From: Bacillota bacterium
Lineage (GTDB): Bacteria; Bacillota_I; Bacilli_A; Izemoplasmatales; UBA1188
Reading direction: 5' to 3'
Assembly (NCBI GenBank): GCA_023410715.1
Contig: JAEYPN010000017.1
Span: 110,762-174,761 of the forward strand
DNA length: 64,000 bases
The position numbers and the translations under genes are program-made. Position 1 is the stretch's first letter; every line of letters begins with the position of its first letter. Under the pieces are notes generated by a model. It searched no databases. It saw only the letters and a program-made list of their open reading frames with translations, and was not told where the DNA came from. Positions 1 through 9,743 of this stretch are shown here, one piece after another.

Positions 1-17
1 GCTTTTCACAGCCTTTT

Positions 18-1694
18 TTATATTGTCATCGCTACAGGAATAACAATTGGTTCATGTTTCGTTTTTAAAAATATTTCATCAGATAAGACTTTCGTTACAT
101 CTTGTTTTAAGCTATTTATATTGTATTTAGGAGATTCTAAACTCTTTTTAATAGTTGATGTTGCTAGCTCCTGTAATCCTTTAATTAATTGTTCATTATT
201 TTTTAAGAAAACAAAACCTTTAGATACGATAGAAGGTTGTGATAATAGTTTTTTATCACGTGAAATAGTAAAGATACATGCAAGTATTCCATCTTCAGCT
301 AACATTTTTCTATCTCTAATGGTTTGAGTACCGATATTACCAATACCTGTTGAATCAACAAAAACGTTAGATGCATGTACTTTGCCAGCTATATAAGCAT
401 TATTTTCTGATAAAGCTAAGACCTGACCATTATCTAGTAAAAAGACATTTTCCTTTTTTACACCAGTATCAATCGCTAATTGTCCATGAACTTTTAACAT
501 ATGGTATTCACCATGAATTGGCATAAAATATTTAGGTTTTAATAATTTTAACATAAGTTTTAACTCATCTTGACCACCATGTCCAGATGAATGAATATCA
601 TTAAATGGTGAATGTGTTATAACTTCTGCCCCGTTTTTATATAAGAGATTAATTGTTTTTTCTACGCTTTCAACGTTACCAGGAATTGGTGAAGATGAAA
701 AAATTACTGTATCGCCAGGAATTAAGGTAATTTGTTTATGGGCACCAGAAGCAATTCTCGATAAAGCTGCTAGTGGTTCACCTTGTGAGCCAGTACACAT
801 AATTGTCAATTCTTCCTTCTTATAATTATTAAGTTCCTTATAAGAAATGAATGTTCCCTTTGGCGCTTTGATATAACCCATTTCCTCCCCAACAGCTAAG
901 TTCTTTTCCATGCTTCTACCAACAACTGCAATTTTTCTATTTGTTTCAAGTGATGCTTCAACGATTTGTTGGATTCTGTGAACATTTGATGAGAAGGTAG
1001 CAATAATAACTCGACCTTTAATGTTTTTAAATAAATCTTTAATTGTTTGTGATACTACTCTTTCAGAAATTGTAAAATCTTCTAGTTCACTGTTAGTTGA
1101 ATCGGAAAGAAGGCATAATACACCTCTTTGACCAATTCTTGCAATTTTTTGGTAGTCACATTCTTTGTTGGTTGTCGGAGTAAAGTCAAACTTAAAGTCA
1201 CCAGTATGGACAATTACACCTGCGCTCGTTTTAATCATAATTCCAAATGAGTCAGGAATTGAGTGACTAGTTCTAAAAAATCCAACCTCCAAGGTTTTAA
1301 ATTTAATTATTTCGTTTTCACTAAATTCATAAAAATTTGGTTTTAATTCACGATATTCTTCTAATTTGTTTTTAATAAGACCGACGCTTAAGCCATTCGC
1401 AAAGATTCGAGGGATTTTAACTTGCTTTAATAAAAAAGGAATACCACCAATATGGTCTTCGTGACCATGAGTAATAAAAAGACCACGAATCTTTTCTTCA
1501 TTTTCTATTAAATATGTGTAGTCTGGAACAACATAGTCAATACCTAACATTTGTTCATCAGGAAAAAGTAAACCAGAATCAATAATGATGATTTCAGTTT
1601 GTGTTTCTACACAATATAAGTTTTTTCCGACCTCACCGAGGCCACCTAGTGCGAAAACGCCAATCTCGCCTTCTTTAAAAAGTGTTTTTTGCAT
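18..1694 (-). CDS. rnj: Ribonuclease J
   Basis: This 558-residue protein is a metallo-beta-lactamase/beta-CASP nuclease of the RNase J family. In Bacillota these enzymes act as 5'-3' exonuclease and endonuclease in mRNA turnover and rRNA maturation. The metal-binding motif HGHEDHIGG lies near residue 76. A second histidine motif (FRTSHSIPDSFG) and an HTGDFKFD segment follow, with the beta-CASP region in the middle (STNSELEDFTISE onward) and a C-terminal PIHGEYHML motif. Length matches the family norm of about 555. It is read on the minus strand, divergent from the HAD gene. Bacilli often carry two paralogues (J1 and J2), and I cannot tell which this is. The 17 bases beyond its stop show no visible terminator. 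Confidence 0.95.
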   Translation of the reverse strand: MQKTLFKEGEIGVFALGGLGEVGKNLYCVETQTEIIIIDSGLLFPDEQMLGIDYVVPDYTYLIENEEKIRGLFITHGHEDHIGGIPFLLKQVKIPRIFANGLSVGLIKNKLEEYRELKPNFYEFSENEIIKFKTLEVGFFRTSHSIPDSFGIMIKTSAGVIVHTGDFKFDFTPTTNKECDYQKIARIGQRGVLCLLSDSTNSELEDFTISERVVSQTIKDLFKNIKGRVIIATFSSNVHRIQQIVEASLETNRKIAVVGRSMEKNLAVGEEMGYIKAPKGTFISYKELNNYKKEELTIMCTGSQGEPLAALSRIASGAHKQITLIPGDTVIFSSSPIPGNVESVEKTINLLYKNGAEVITHSPFNDIHSSGHGGQDELKLMLKLLKPKYFMPIHGEYHMLKVHGQLAIDTGVKKENVFLLDNGQVLALSENNAYIAGKVHASNVFVDSTGIGNIGTQTIRDRKMLAEDGILACIFTISRDKKLLSQPSIVSKGFVFLKNNEQLIKGLQELATSTIKKSLESPKYNINSLKQDVTKVLSDEIFLKTKHEPIVIPVAMTI

Positions 1695-1870
1695 AATGAC
1701 GTCTTCTTTCTATATTTATTTATGTATAAATTAAATTTAAAATTAATAAAATAATTTTCCATATTATTATAACACAAGTTGTAAATTTTTACATATAAAT
1801 GTGATTTAAAATCAATGAGAATGTTTTCAGTACTATTTTAAAATGAAAAATAGCAAAACAAATGTTTTTT

Positions 1871-1879
1871 TGATATAAT
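1871..1879 (+). promoter_or_regulatory. Extended -10 promoter for HAD gene
   Basis: TGA followed by TATAAT forms an extended -10 element ending 18 bases before the start codon. The ribosome binding site GGTGAT follows. No convincing -35 is visible. The rest of the 203-base gap between the divergent genes is AT-rich and shows nothing else I can support. Confidence 0.6.
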
Positions 1880-1897
1880 CATAGTGGTGATATACAA

Positions 1898-2677
1898 ATG
1901 GATCGAAAAATAATTTTTTTTGACATTGATGGAACACTCTTTGATCATGTGACTGGTCGAGTCTTACCATCAACGATTAAAGCCTTACAAGAACTAAAGA
2001 AAAATCCTAATATTGAAATAGCAATTGCGAGTGGTAGAGCGATCTATGATATGTACACAATTGATAATATAAAGGAGTATTTTGACACTTTTGTTACTAT
2101 TAATGGCCAAATAATTATTCACAATAATGGAATAATTTATGCAAATTATTTAAAGATGGAAGACCTAAGAAAAATGAAAGATATATTCCATGATTTAAAT
2201 ATGATATATGGATTAGTTGGTACTACTAAATCAACTATATCGGAAACTAATGACTTTGTCAAGAGCTGTTTTGATAATGTTAGGATGACTTTACCAGAAA
2301 TTAATCCAAGCTTAGATAAAGAAGAAGGTATAGCTATGGCTTGGGCCTTCGCAAGTGATGATGAGATTAAAGGATTAGAGAAACTTTTGCCTGATTTTTC
2401 TTGTGTGAGCTGGAAAATTAATGGCTGTGATATTTTTCCTAAAGAGGTTTCTAAGGCATCTTCTGTTTTATGGTATGCATATAAAAATGGTTATAAAAAA
2501 GAAGACATATATGCTTTTGGTGATGGTGAAAATGATATTGAGATGATAAGTTCTGTAGGTGTTGGTATTGCAATGGGAAATGCTACAGAAAGTACTAAAA
2601 AGAATGCAAAATATGTTACAGACTCCTCAGACAAAGATGGGATATATAATGCTTTAAAGCATTTTAAACTAATTTAA
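1898..2677 (+). CDS. Cof-type HAD-superfamily phosphatase
   Basis: The 259-residue protein is a HAD hydrolase of the Cof/YidA type (subfamily IIB). It opens with the nucleophile motif FFDIDGTLFD (Asp9 and Asp11). A SGR segment near residue 46 follows, and the acidic motif GDGENDIEM near residue 208 closes the active site. Family members dephosphorylate sugar phosphates, FMN or similar small molecules, and substrate cannot be read from sequence. It has its own promoter and is followed at once by a second promoter for priA, so the two genes are probably separate units. Confidence 0.9.
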   Translation: MDRKIIFFDIDGTLFDHVTGRVLPSTIKALQELKKNPNIEIAIASGRAIYDMYTIDNIKEYFDTFVTINGQIIIHNNGIIYANYLKMEDLRKMKDIFHDLNMIYGLVGTTKSTISETNDFVKSCFDNVRMTLPEINPSLDKEEGIAMAWAFASDDEIKGLEKLLPDFSCVSWKINGCDIFPKEVSKASSVLWYAYKNGYKKEDIYAFGDGENDIEMISSVGVGIAMGNATESTKKNAKYVTDSSDKDGIYNALKHFKLI

Positions 2678-2681
2678 GATA

Positions 2682-2690
2682 TGATATAAT
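2682..2690 (+). promoter_or_regulatory. Extended -10 promoter for priA
   Basis: TGATATAAT starts 4 bases after the HAD stop codon and is followed by the priA ribosome binding site AAGGAGG at 2704-2710. The same nine bases occur before the HAD gene and pgpA. Confidence 0.55.
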
Positions 2691-2717
2691 ATTTACAAAT
2701 TGGAAGGAGGTATACTC

Positions 2718-5042
2718 ATGATTGCAAGCGTCATAGTTGATTTAAAAGTTCAAAGCTTAGATCGCGTTTTTGATTATTTAGTTCCTAAAGAGTTTGAAAT
2801 AATCATTGAAGCTGGTTCTAGAGTATATGTTCCTTTTGGCAATATGAAACGAATGGGTTTTGTAAAAGAACTAAAGAATGAAAGCGAGTTTGAAAATTTA
2901 AAAGAAATTATTGATGTGCTTGATATATATCCTTTGATAAATCAGGAATTATTATACATTGGTGATTATCTTCATGAAAAAATGATTTATCCACGTTTTA
3001 TGTATTATCAAACTATGCTTCCTAACTTTTTGAATGTTAAGCATGAGAAAAAGGTAGTAATAAATGGGTTAGTCGATTTATATATTCAAAGCTTATTTCA
3101 AAATAAAAAGGAATTAGATTATAATAAGATTAATTCTAAAGATTTACCTGCAATTAAAAAAGAAATTAAGAACGGTAATTTAAAATTAATTGAAAATTAT
3201 AAAAGAAAAGAAACTATAAAAAAAATAAAATATTTAAGTAAGATTACTTATAAAGATAATTTAAGTCCGCTACAGAAAAAGGTAATGGCTTTTTTTGATA
3301 AAGAGGAAGAAGTATTAGCTAGTAATATTAATGCTTCACCTGCTGTTATTAATGCCTTAGTAAAAAAGGATTGCTTAAAAGTTGTATATAAAGAAGAATA
3401 CCGTGATTATCAGTTATTAAAGCCATTGGCAGATAAAAATATTACATTAACTGACGAACAAAATAAAGTAGTTAATGAAGTATTGAAATCGAAGAATAAA
3501 AATGAGACATTTTTGCTTCATGGTGTTACTGGTTCAGGTAAAACAGAAGTATATTTAAAACTTATTGAAGAAGTAGTTAAAGATGGTAAGGATGTAATAC
3601 TACTTATTCCAGAAATTACGTTAACACCGATGATGGTTCATCGCTTTAGAAGTCATTTTCATGATTTAGTTGCGATATTTCATAGTGGCTTAAGTGATAG
3701 TGTGCGCTATGATGAATGGCGAAGAGTAAAAAAAGGGGAAGCCAAAATTGCAATCGGTGCTAGGTCAGCGATTTTTTTACCATTTAATAATTTAGGGTTA
3801 ATCATTATTGATGAGGAACACGAATTATCTTATAAACAAGATGATGCGCCAAAATACTATGCGAATGATGTGGCTTTAGCTCGGGCTAAGTATAACGAAA
3901 TTCCTCTACTTCTTGGTAGTGCAACACCTCTTGTTGAAGATTATGCTAGAGCTAAAAAAGGTCTTTATACGTTGCTTGAACTTAAAAGTAGAATAAATAA
4001 AATGGAAATGCCAAAGATGACACTTGTTGACATGAATGAAGAATTTAAAAAAGGCATTTATGGTAATTTATCCGAAATTATGATTAATGCGGTTAATGAT
4101 CGCTTGAAGAAAAAAGAGAAAGTGATTATCCTTTTGAATAGGCGTGGCTATGCAAATTTTGTTATGTGTCGTGCTTGTGGCTTTGTAGTAAAATGTCCAA
4201 ATTGCGATGTTTCATTACATTACCATAAGGACAAGAATAAACTTATGTGCCATTACTGTGGTTATGAGACACCTCTTGTTAATAAGTGCCCAAGCTGTGG
4301 ATCAACTTATTTAAGACAAGTGGGACTTGGTACTGAAAGAATAGTTGAAGAAATTGAAAGTAAGTTTAATGATGCCAAAATTATTCGAATGGATAATGAT
4401 ACAACTAGTGCTAAAGGGTCACATGAAAGATTATTAAATGAGTTTGAAAAAGATGGCGATATCTTGATTGGTACGCAGATGATTGCAAAAGGTTTGGATT
4501 ATCATGATGTGACACTTGCTTGTGTTGTTGCGGCTGATTTATTACTTAAGGTACCAGATTTTAGAAGTGCTGAAAATACTTATGATCTTTTAACTCAAGT
4601 AGCCGGAAGAGCAGGACGAGGTAAACTTAAAGGTGAGGTTATTGTCCAGTCACATGATGTAACGCATTATGCGATAAAATTGGCTTGTGAAAATAATTAC
4701 TCAGCTTTTTATGAACGCGAGCTTAAAACAAGATTTTTAGCAAAATATTCACCATTTTATTTTATGATGCAGATTGAAATTAAACATAAAGACTTAAAAG
4801 TCGCATTTTTAAAAGCTTTAGAAGTTAAAAAAGAGTTAGATGATAACATTAAAACAGAAAAAATTATATTAGGACCAACGATTCCTGATATTTCTAAAAT
4901 TAATAATCTATATAGTGTTTTTGTTTTAATGAAGTATAAAAGTGAAGTTAATTTAAAAGAAACTTTAAATAAAATTTATGAAAAACTGACAGAGGAGAAC
5001 GTCATTTTCCAAATTGATAAATTTCCAAGTCGGATTGTTTAG
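2718..5042 (+). CDS. priA: Primosomal replication restart helicase PriA
   Basis: PriA reloads the replicative helicase at collapsed forks. The 774-residue protein shows the Walker A motif GVTGSGKTEVY, the DEEH Walker B box, helicase motif SATPLVE, and an eight-cysteine zinc region (CRACG, CPNC, CHYCG, CPSCG). A C-terminal AGRAGRG motif is also present. The ATG at 2718 is preferred because AAGGAGG lies at 2704-2710. A TTG at 2700 would place the ribosome binding site inside the gene. fmt follows after 11 bases, the common priA-fmt order in Bacillota. The N-terminal 3'-end-binding domain is present but divergent. Confidence 0.96.
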   Translation: MIASVIVDLKVQSLDRVFDYLVPKEFEIIIEAGSRVYVPFGNMKRMGFVKELKNESEFENLKEIIDVLDIYPLINQELLYIGDYLHEKMIYPRFMYYQTMLPNFLNVKHEKKVVINGLVDLYIQSLFQNKKELDYNKINSKDLPAIKKEIKNGNLKLIENYKRKETIKKIKYLSKITYKDNLSPLQKKVMAFFDKEEEVLASNINASPAVINALVKKDCLKVVYKEEYRDYQLLKPLADKNITLTDEQNKVVNEVLKSKNKNETFLLHGVTGSGKTEVYLKLIEEVVKDGKDVILLIPEITLTPMMVHRFRSHFHDLVAIFHSGLSDSVRYDEWRRVKKGEAKIAIGARSAIFLPFNNLGLIIIDEEHELSYKQDDAPKYYANDVALARAKYNEIPLLLGSATPLVEDYARAKKGLYTLLELKSRINKMEMPKMTLVDMNEEFKKGIYGNLSEIMINAVNDRLKKKEKVIILLNRRGYANFVMCRACGFVVKCPNCDVSLHYHKDKNKLMCHYCGYETPLVNKCPSCGSTYLRQVGLGTERIVEEIESKFNDAKIIRMDNDTTSAKGSHERLLNEFEKDGDILIGTQMIAKGLDYHDVTLACVVAADLLLKVPDFRSAENTYDLLTQVAGRAGRGKLKGEVIVQSHDVTHYAIKLACENNYSAFYERELKTRFLAKYSPFYFMMQIEIKHKDLKVAFLKALEVKKELDDNIKTEKIILGPTIPDISKINNLYSVFVLMKYKSEVNLKETLNKIYEKLTEENVIFQIDKFPSRIV

Positions 5043-5053
5043 GAGGCTATAAA

Positions 5054-5983
5054 ATGAGAGTTGTATTTATGGGAACACCGGAATTTGCAGTACCGGTTTT
5101 AGAAGAATTAATTAAACATTATGAGGTTGTACTTGTTGTTTCTCAACCTGATAAGGAAGTTGGGAGAAAAAAAGAATTAACATCACCACCAGTCAAAAAG
5201 TGTGCTTTAAGCCATAATATCAAAGTATTCCAACCAGTAAAAATTAGAAAAGAATATGAGGAGGTTTTGGCAGCTCAACCTGATTTAATTGTAACATGTG
5301 CATTTGGACAAATGATTCCAGATATTATACTAAATTATCCTAAGTATGGAGCAATTAATGTTCATGCCAGTCTACTTCCAAAATATCGTGGTGGAGCACC
5401 AATTCAAAAATCTATTATGGCTGGTGATGATAAAACTGGAATCTCCATTATGTATATGGTTAAGAAAATGGATGCCGGCGATATAATCTTACAGGAAAGT
5501 GTAAAAATTCTTGATACTGACAATTTAAAGAATGTCCAAGATAAACTATCAGAGTTAGGTAAAGATCTTTTAATCAAGGGAATTAACTTAATTTTAGAAA
5601 ATAAAGTAGAACGTATTATTCAAGATGAAAGTCAAGTTACTTATGCATATAATATAACAAGAGAAGAAGAAAAGATTGACTGGAACAGAAGTGCAAAAGA
5701 AATTTTCAATCATATCCGGGCTTTAAATCCTCAACCACTTGCTTATACTATTTTAAACGATATTGATATTCAAATCTTAGAAGTAATTATCACTGATAAA
5801 CCATCTACTAAAGAAGCTGGTACAATTGAGGAGATCACGAAGGGAAATGTCTATGTTTCCACAAAAGATAAATTAATTTTAATAAATAAAATCAAATATC
5901 CAGGTAAAAAGGAAATGGGAATTAAAGATTTTATGAATGGAATAGGTAAAAGCGTCTTTAAAATCGGGGAAATGTTCAAATAA
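5054..5983 (+). CDS. fmt: Methionyl-tRNA formyltransferase
   Basis: Fmt transfers a formyl group from 10-formyl-tetrahydrofolate to initiator Met-tRNA. The 309-residue length is typical. The N-terminus has MRVVFMGTPEFAVPVL, and the catalytic region has NVHASLLPKYRGGAPIQ with the conserved His, followed by KMDAGDI. It sits 11 bases after priA with AGGAGG at 5041-5046, so it is almost certainly co-transcribed with it. def is not adjacent here. Confidence 0.97.
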   Translation: MRVVFMGTPEFAVPVLEELIKHYEVVLVVSQPDKEVGRKKELTSPPVKKCALSHNIKVFQPVKIRKEYEEVLAAQPDLIVTCAFGQMIPDIILNYPKYGAINVHASLLPKYRGGAPIQKSIMAGDDKTGISIMYMVKKMDAGDIILQESVKILDTDNLKNVQDKLSELGKDLLIKGINLILENKVERIIQDESQVTYAYNITREEEKIDWNRSAKEIFNHIRALNPQPLAYTILNDIDIQILEVIITDKPSTKEAGTIEEITKGNVYVSTKDKLILINKIKYPGKKEMGIKDFMNGIGKSVFKIGEMFK

Positions 5984-6004
5984 TAGACAAAAAATAATTA
6001 TATA

Positions 6005-6013
6005 TGATATAAT
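6005..6013 (+). promoter_or_regulatory. Extended -10 promoter for pgpA
   Basis: TGATATAAT lies in the 51-base gap after fmt, 22 bases before the pgpA start, with GAGGTGA as ribosome binding site. It marks a likely new transcription start. Confidence 0.5.
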
Positions 6014-6034
6014 TAAAAGATGAGGTGAATTAAG

Positions 6035-6595
6035 ATGGGAAAAACAAAAAATCTATTTTCACGTGAAGAAATGTTTGAACTAAATGTTAAAGCCTTAAAT
6101 AAGCGTGGAGTAACAATTAAAGATATTGCAGAAATTGCATTTCGTCAACAATCAAGATGGAAACCAGATATTTCAATGCGCGAATGTATTTTAAGTGTTG
6201 AAAAAATTTTATCATTACGCGATGTATTTCATATTGTTCAATTAGGAGTTGAACTTGATGTTTTAACAGAACAAAAAAGATTATCAGAACCTTTACAGAC
6301 AATTCTTGACAGTGACTTAGGAATGTTTGGGGTTGATGAACTTTTTGGTTTGGAAATTGCCGGTTTGTATGGAACTATTGGTAAGACAAACTTTGGAGAA
6401 ATTGACGTTAACAAGCCATTAATAATTAAAGATTTAAATGAAAGAGGCAAAGCAGACAGTAGTGAATGTCACACATTCTTAGATGACATTGTCGGAGCTA
6501 TTGCAGCCTGTGCTTCAACAAGAGTTGCGCAAGTAGAAAATGAAATTGATGCTCATAGGGACCCAAGTATTACGGAGCTTAAATTAGATATTTAA
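6035..6595 (+). CDS. pgpA: Phosphatidylglycerophosphatase A (YutG/PgpA type)
   Basis: The 186-residue protein matches the small YutG-type PgpA family, which removes the phosphate from phosphatidylglycerophosphate to make phosphatidylglycerol. Visible family features are the N-terminal RGV-IxDIAEIAF block, the ECILSVEKIL block, and the C-terminal segment with GxLYGTIGKTNFG, FLDDIVGAIAACASTRVAQ. The acidic residues in FLDD are the likely metal ligands. Unlike E. coli PgpA, no strong membrane segments are visible. Start and ribosome binding site (GAGGTGA) are clear. The next gene begins 12 bases downstream. Confidence 0.82.
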   Translation: MGKTKNLFSREEMFELNVKALNKRGVTIKDIAEIAFRQQSRWKPDISMRECILSVEKILSLRDVFHIVQLGVELDVLTEQKRLSEPLQTILDSDLGMFGVDELFGLEIAGLYGTIGKTNFGEIDVNKPLIIKDLNERGKADSSECHTFLDDIVGAIAACASTRVAQVENEIDAHRDPSITELKLDI

Positions 6596-6607
6596 CGGAG
6601 TTTCAAA

Positions 6608-8071
6608 ATGGATGAACGCGAAAAAGAACTAGAAGATTTTTTTAAGAACAAAAAAACATCTAGCGGTAATAATAAAATTTTAAACAACGATGAACCTGGA
6701 AAAAGTAAAAAGTCAGGTCTTTTACGCGTTAAAAAAGAAAAGAGAATCCAAAAGAGTTTTAAAAAATGGTTTCAAGAGTTTGTTAAAATAATAACTAATA
6801 AATTTTCTTTTGAAGTTGGTGTAGATATCTTAGATGAAACATCAGTCTTATATAGGCGTAATGTTGTAATAAAAAATATTCTATTTGTCACTAACTCGAT
6901 ATTCATTATTTTTACGCTTATAGGTTCTAAAGGAACAAACATTATTATTGCTTTAATATTCTTTATCATTATGTATTTCATTAATCTTGCTTTAAAACGG
7001 GTAATTAATGAAGAACCAAGAACGCTTCTTAAGCAACAGTTAGCTATGTATATTTCTTCTGTTTATATTATTATAATGACGATTGCAGTATATGTAAAAT
7101 TAACTGTTTCAGTGGATTTGAATAATGAATATTATTTTAGTATTACGCAGGCTAGTTATTCGTTAATATATTTTGCCCTTGTTATACTTGCGTTATATCA
7201 AGACTCAAAATTACTTAAAATAACTTTTAAATGGATCTTGATTTTGATGACAATCATTCATATAACGGTTCTATATCCTCTATATCAGGTTGCATCAACA
7301 TTAAAAGAACTATTTGATTATATCTTTGTATTACATCCGCAAATAATTAGTGATATAATACTTAGAACATTAGTATTAGTTATTATTATGATTGCCTTAT
7401 ACGCTACAACTTCAATATCTGAAAAAATCAATCGTAAACGAAAAGAAGAACTGCTTAAAAGAAGAAATATGGAAAAAGATTTTAAGATTGTCGTTTCTGA
7501 TGTTTTTGATGTAATTAAGGTTTATAATGATAAAGGCGATAATATGCAACAGAAAGTCGCTTCATTAAGAATAGCAAGAATGTCACAAAAACTTGCACAG
7601 ATACTAAATTACTCACCAAAAATTTGTAAAGAGATATATGACTATTCTATTGTTCATTATGACAAGCTTGAATACTTAAATATTTCTGAATTTGATGATG
7701 AAGAAATCTTAGATGAGAGTGATTTTAAACTTATTAGGGATAAAACCTTAATTGGTTCGGTAATAATTAAACGGCTTCAGTTAAATAAAAAGGCAGAAAA
7801 TATAATAAGAACGCATTTTGAAAAAAATACGAGTGAAGAATTCATAAAAGAAATGAATTTAATTCAAAATAATAGAGAATCGCAGATTATATTACTTTCT
7901 GAAATGTATGAAATATTAAGACAGGACAGAAGTTATAAGAAACAGCTAAATCATCAAAGGACAATTGAACTTTTAAAATTAGAGTTTGTCAAATATTTTG
8001 ATTATGATATATTAGAAAGGTTTATAAAATATGCCGATGAATTTGAAAGAATTTATCAAGGCTTTTACTAG
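6608..8071 (+). CDS. Membrane protein with degenerate HD-GYP-like domain
   Basis: The 487-residue protein has a basic cytoplasmic N-terminus (1-90), about six hydrophobic segments between residues 95 and 270, and a soluble C-terminal region. From about residue 318 the pattern follows an HD-GYP phosphodiesterase. A helix [18 protein letters not shown] is followed by [12 protein letters not shown], where active enzymes have [20 protein letters not shown] stands where HHER is expected, and the block [19 protein letters not shown] resembles the family's DRPYRKALS region. His350 is kept, but the adjacent Asp is Tyr and the GYP loop is missing, so catalysis is unlikely. This reading is inference from pattern, not a search result. 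A regulatory or c-di-nucleotide-binding role is possible. metK follows immediately. Confidence 0.6.
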   Translation: MDEREKELEDFFKNKKTSSGNNKILNNDEPGKSKKSGLLRVKKEKRIQKSFKKWFQEFVKIITNKFSFEVGVDILDETSVLYRRNVVIKNILFVTNSIFIIFTLIGSKGTNIIIALIFFIIMYFINLALKRVINEEPRTLLKQQLAMYISSVYIIIMTIAVYVKLTVSVDLNNEYYFSITQASYSLIYFALVILALYQDSKLLKITFKWILILMTIIHITVLYPLYQVASTLKELFDYIFVLHPQIISDIILRTLVLVIIMIALYATTSISEKINRKRKEELLKRRNMEKDFKIVVSDVFDVIKVYNDKGDNMQQKVASLRIARMSQKLAQILNYSPKICKEIYDYSIVHYDKLEYLNISEFDDEEILDESDFKLIRDKTLIGSVIIKRLQLNKKAENIIRTHFEKNTSEEFIKEMNLIQNNRESQIILLSEMYEILRQDRSYKKQLNHQRTIELLKLEFVKYFDYDILERFIKYADEFERIYQGFY

Positions 8072-8081
8072 GAGGAAAAAC

Positions 8082-9233
8082 ATGAGAAGATTTATGACAT
8101 CAGAATCAGTAACAGAAGGACATCCAGATAAAATTTGTGATCAAATTTCAGATGCGATCCTCGACCATATAATTAAAGAAGATAAAAATGCTCGAGTTGC
8201 GGTTGAAGTGATGTGTGCAACTGGATTAGCTTTAGTAGCTGGCGAAATTACAACAAGCGTTTATGTTGATATTCAAGAAATTGTTAGAGAAACTGTAAGA
8301 CAAATTGGTTATGACAGAGGTAAATTTGGCTTTGACGCTGATAATTTAGCAGTTTTAGTTGCGATTGATCCACAATCACCTGATATCGCTGTTGGTGTTG
8401 ATGCAACTTTAAGTAAGGAACAAGGTGCAGGGGACCAAGGTATTATGTTTGGTTATGCAACAGATGAAACACCAGAATATATGCCACTACCTATTGTCTT
8501 AGCTCATAAACTAGCTAAAAGATTGTCTTATGTAAGAAAAAATAGAGAATTACCATTCTTACGTCCAGATGGAAAAACACAAGTGACGATAGAATATGAA
8601 GATGATACGCCTATACGCGTTGATACAGTAATTATTTCAGCTCAACATGCACCTGATATCACTAATGAAGAAATTAGAAATGCGATTATTGAGCGAGTTA
8701 TCAATCAAGTAATTGATCCAAAATTAATAGATAAAAACACTAAAATTTTAATTAATCCAACCGGAAGATTCGTTATTGGTGGTCCACAAGGCGATACAGG
8801 CTTAACTGGTCGTAAGATTATTGTTGATACATATGGTGGGGCTGCTCATCATGGTGGTGGAGCTTTCAGTGGTAAAGACCCATCAAAGGTTGACAGAAGC
8901 GCTGCTTATGCATGTCGTTATGTAGCTAAAAACATGGTTGCGGCAGGTATTGCTAAAAAGTTAGAAATTCAAGTTTCATATGCGATTGGTGTCGCAAAAC
9001 CAATCAGTATTTATGTTAATGATTTTGGTACATCAAAATTTACAACTGAGGAATTAGTTGATATTGTTAATAAAAACTTTGATTTACGTCCTGCATCAAT
9101 TATTGAAAAATTAAACTTAAAGTCACCAATTTATCGTCAAGTTGCTGCTTATGGACACTTTGGACGTAATGATTTGAATTTACCTTGGGAAAAGCTTGAT
9201 AAAGTTGAGGAGTTAAAAAAATTTCTAAAATAG
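8082..9233 (+). CDS. metK: S-adenosylmethionine synthetase
   Basis: MetK makes S-adenosylmethionine from methionine and ATP. The 383-residue protein has the N-terminal [17 protein letters not shown], the [12 protein letters not shown] motif, and [25 protein letters not shown] with the ATP- and metal-binding residues. ATG at 8082 is chosen because GGAGG lies at 8071-8075. An upstream in-frame ATG at 8031 would overlap the preceding gene and adds 17 residues foreign to the family. No SAM riboswitch is visible upstream. Confidence 0.97.
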   Translation: MRRFMTSESVTEGHPDKICDQISDAILDHIIKEDKNARVAVEVMCATGLALVAGEITTSVYVDIQEIVRETVRQIGYDRGKFGFDADNLAVLVAIDPQSPDIAVGVDATLSKEQGAGDQGIMFGYATDETPEYMPLPIVLAHKLAKRLSYVRKNRELPFLRPDGKTQVTIEYEDDTPIRVDTVIISAQHAPDITNEEIRNAIIERVINQVIDPKLIDKNTKILINPTGRFVIGGPQGDTGLTGRKIIVDTYGGAAHHGGGAFSGKDPSKVDRSAAYACRYVAKNMVAAGIAKKLEIQVSYAIGVAKPISIYVNDFGTSKFTTEELVDIVNKNFDLRPASIIEKLNLKSPIYRQVAAYGHFGRNDLNLPWEKLDKVEELKKFLK

Positions 9234-9248
9234 AGAGTAGGTAATAAC

Positions 9249-9743
9249 ATGTTTTTAGTCAAAATTGTTTTTTTGATTGAAATAGCCATAATTATAGCCG
9301 TTATTTTAGGAATGATGGTTATTCCTGGCATTTTCATTATGCGTTATTTAGGTAAAAAAAATTATTCAATCAATAAATCAAGTGCCAAATTTGATATTGA
9401 ACTTAGAAAAGCCTACAATTTAGTTCTAAAGAATGTTGAATTTGATGGATTAGACTTTTATAAAGATAAAGTAATTAAGTATTTATCACTAGAAGAAAAG
9501 AAAAATTTAATTGAATTGATAAAAAAAGCTATTGATACTTTAGAAAAAAATGAAGATAACTTTTACGTTTTTGAAGCTTATGAGCGCTTGATCGATGAAA
9601 GAAGAAAATATGATATCAAAGTTTTAGAATATAATAAGGTCCTATCCGTTTTACCTTTTATTATTTTTGCTAAACTTTTGAATTATCAAAAAAGAGAAAC
9701 ATATTATAAGAAGGTCGACGAATATGATCAACAAATTGATTAA
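9249..9743 (+). CDS. LemA-like membrane-anchored protein
   Basis: The 164-residue protein has one N-terminal membrane segment (about 5-32) and a helical, charged remainder. The C-terminal stretch RRKYDIKVLEYNKVLSVLPF followed by a hydrophobic block and NYQKRETYYK resembles the end of LemA-family proteins, where R-x-x-Y-N and a Pro-containing helix are conserved. LemA family function is poorly defined. The assignment rests on this one region and on the single-anchor architecture, so it is moderate at best. It overlaps the following transporter gene by 20 bases, suggesting translational coupling, and follows metK by 15 bases. Confidence 0.5.
   Translation: MFLVKIVFLIEIAIIIAVILGMMVIPGIFIMRYLGKKNYSINKSSAKFDIELRKAYNLVLKNVEFDGLDFYKDKVIKYLSLEEKKNLIELIKKAIDTLEKNEDNFYVFEAYERLIDERRKYDIKVLEYNKVLSVLPFIIFAKLLNYQKRETYYKKVDEYDQQID

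Noticed and set aside
8031..8081. Upstream start of metK at 8031
   Set aside because: It overlaps the preceding gene, adds residues foreign to MetK, and the ribosome binding site is at 8071.
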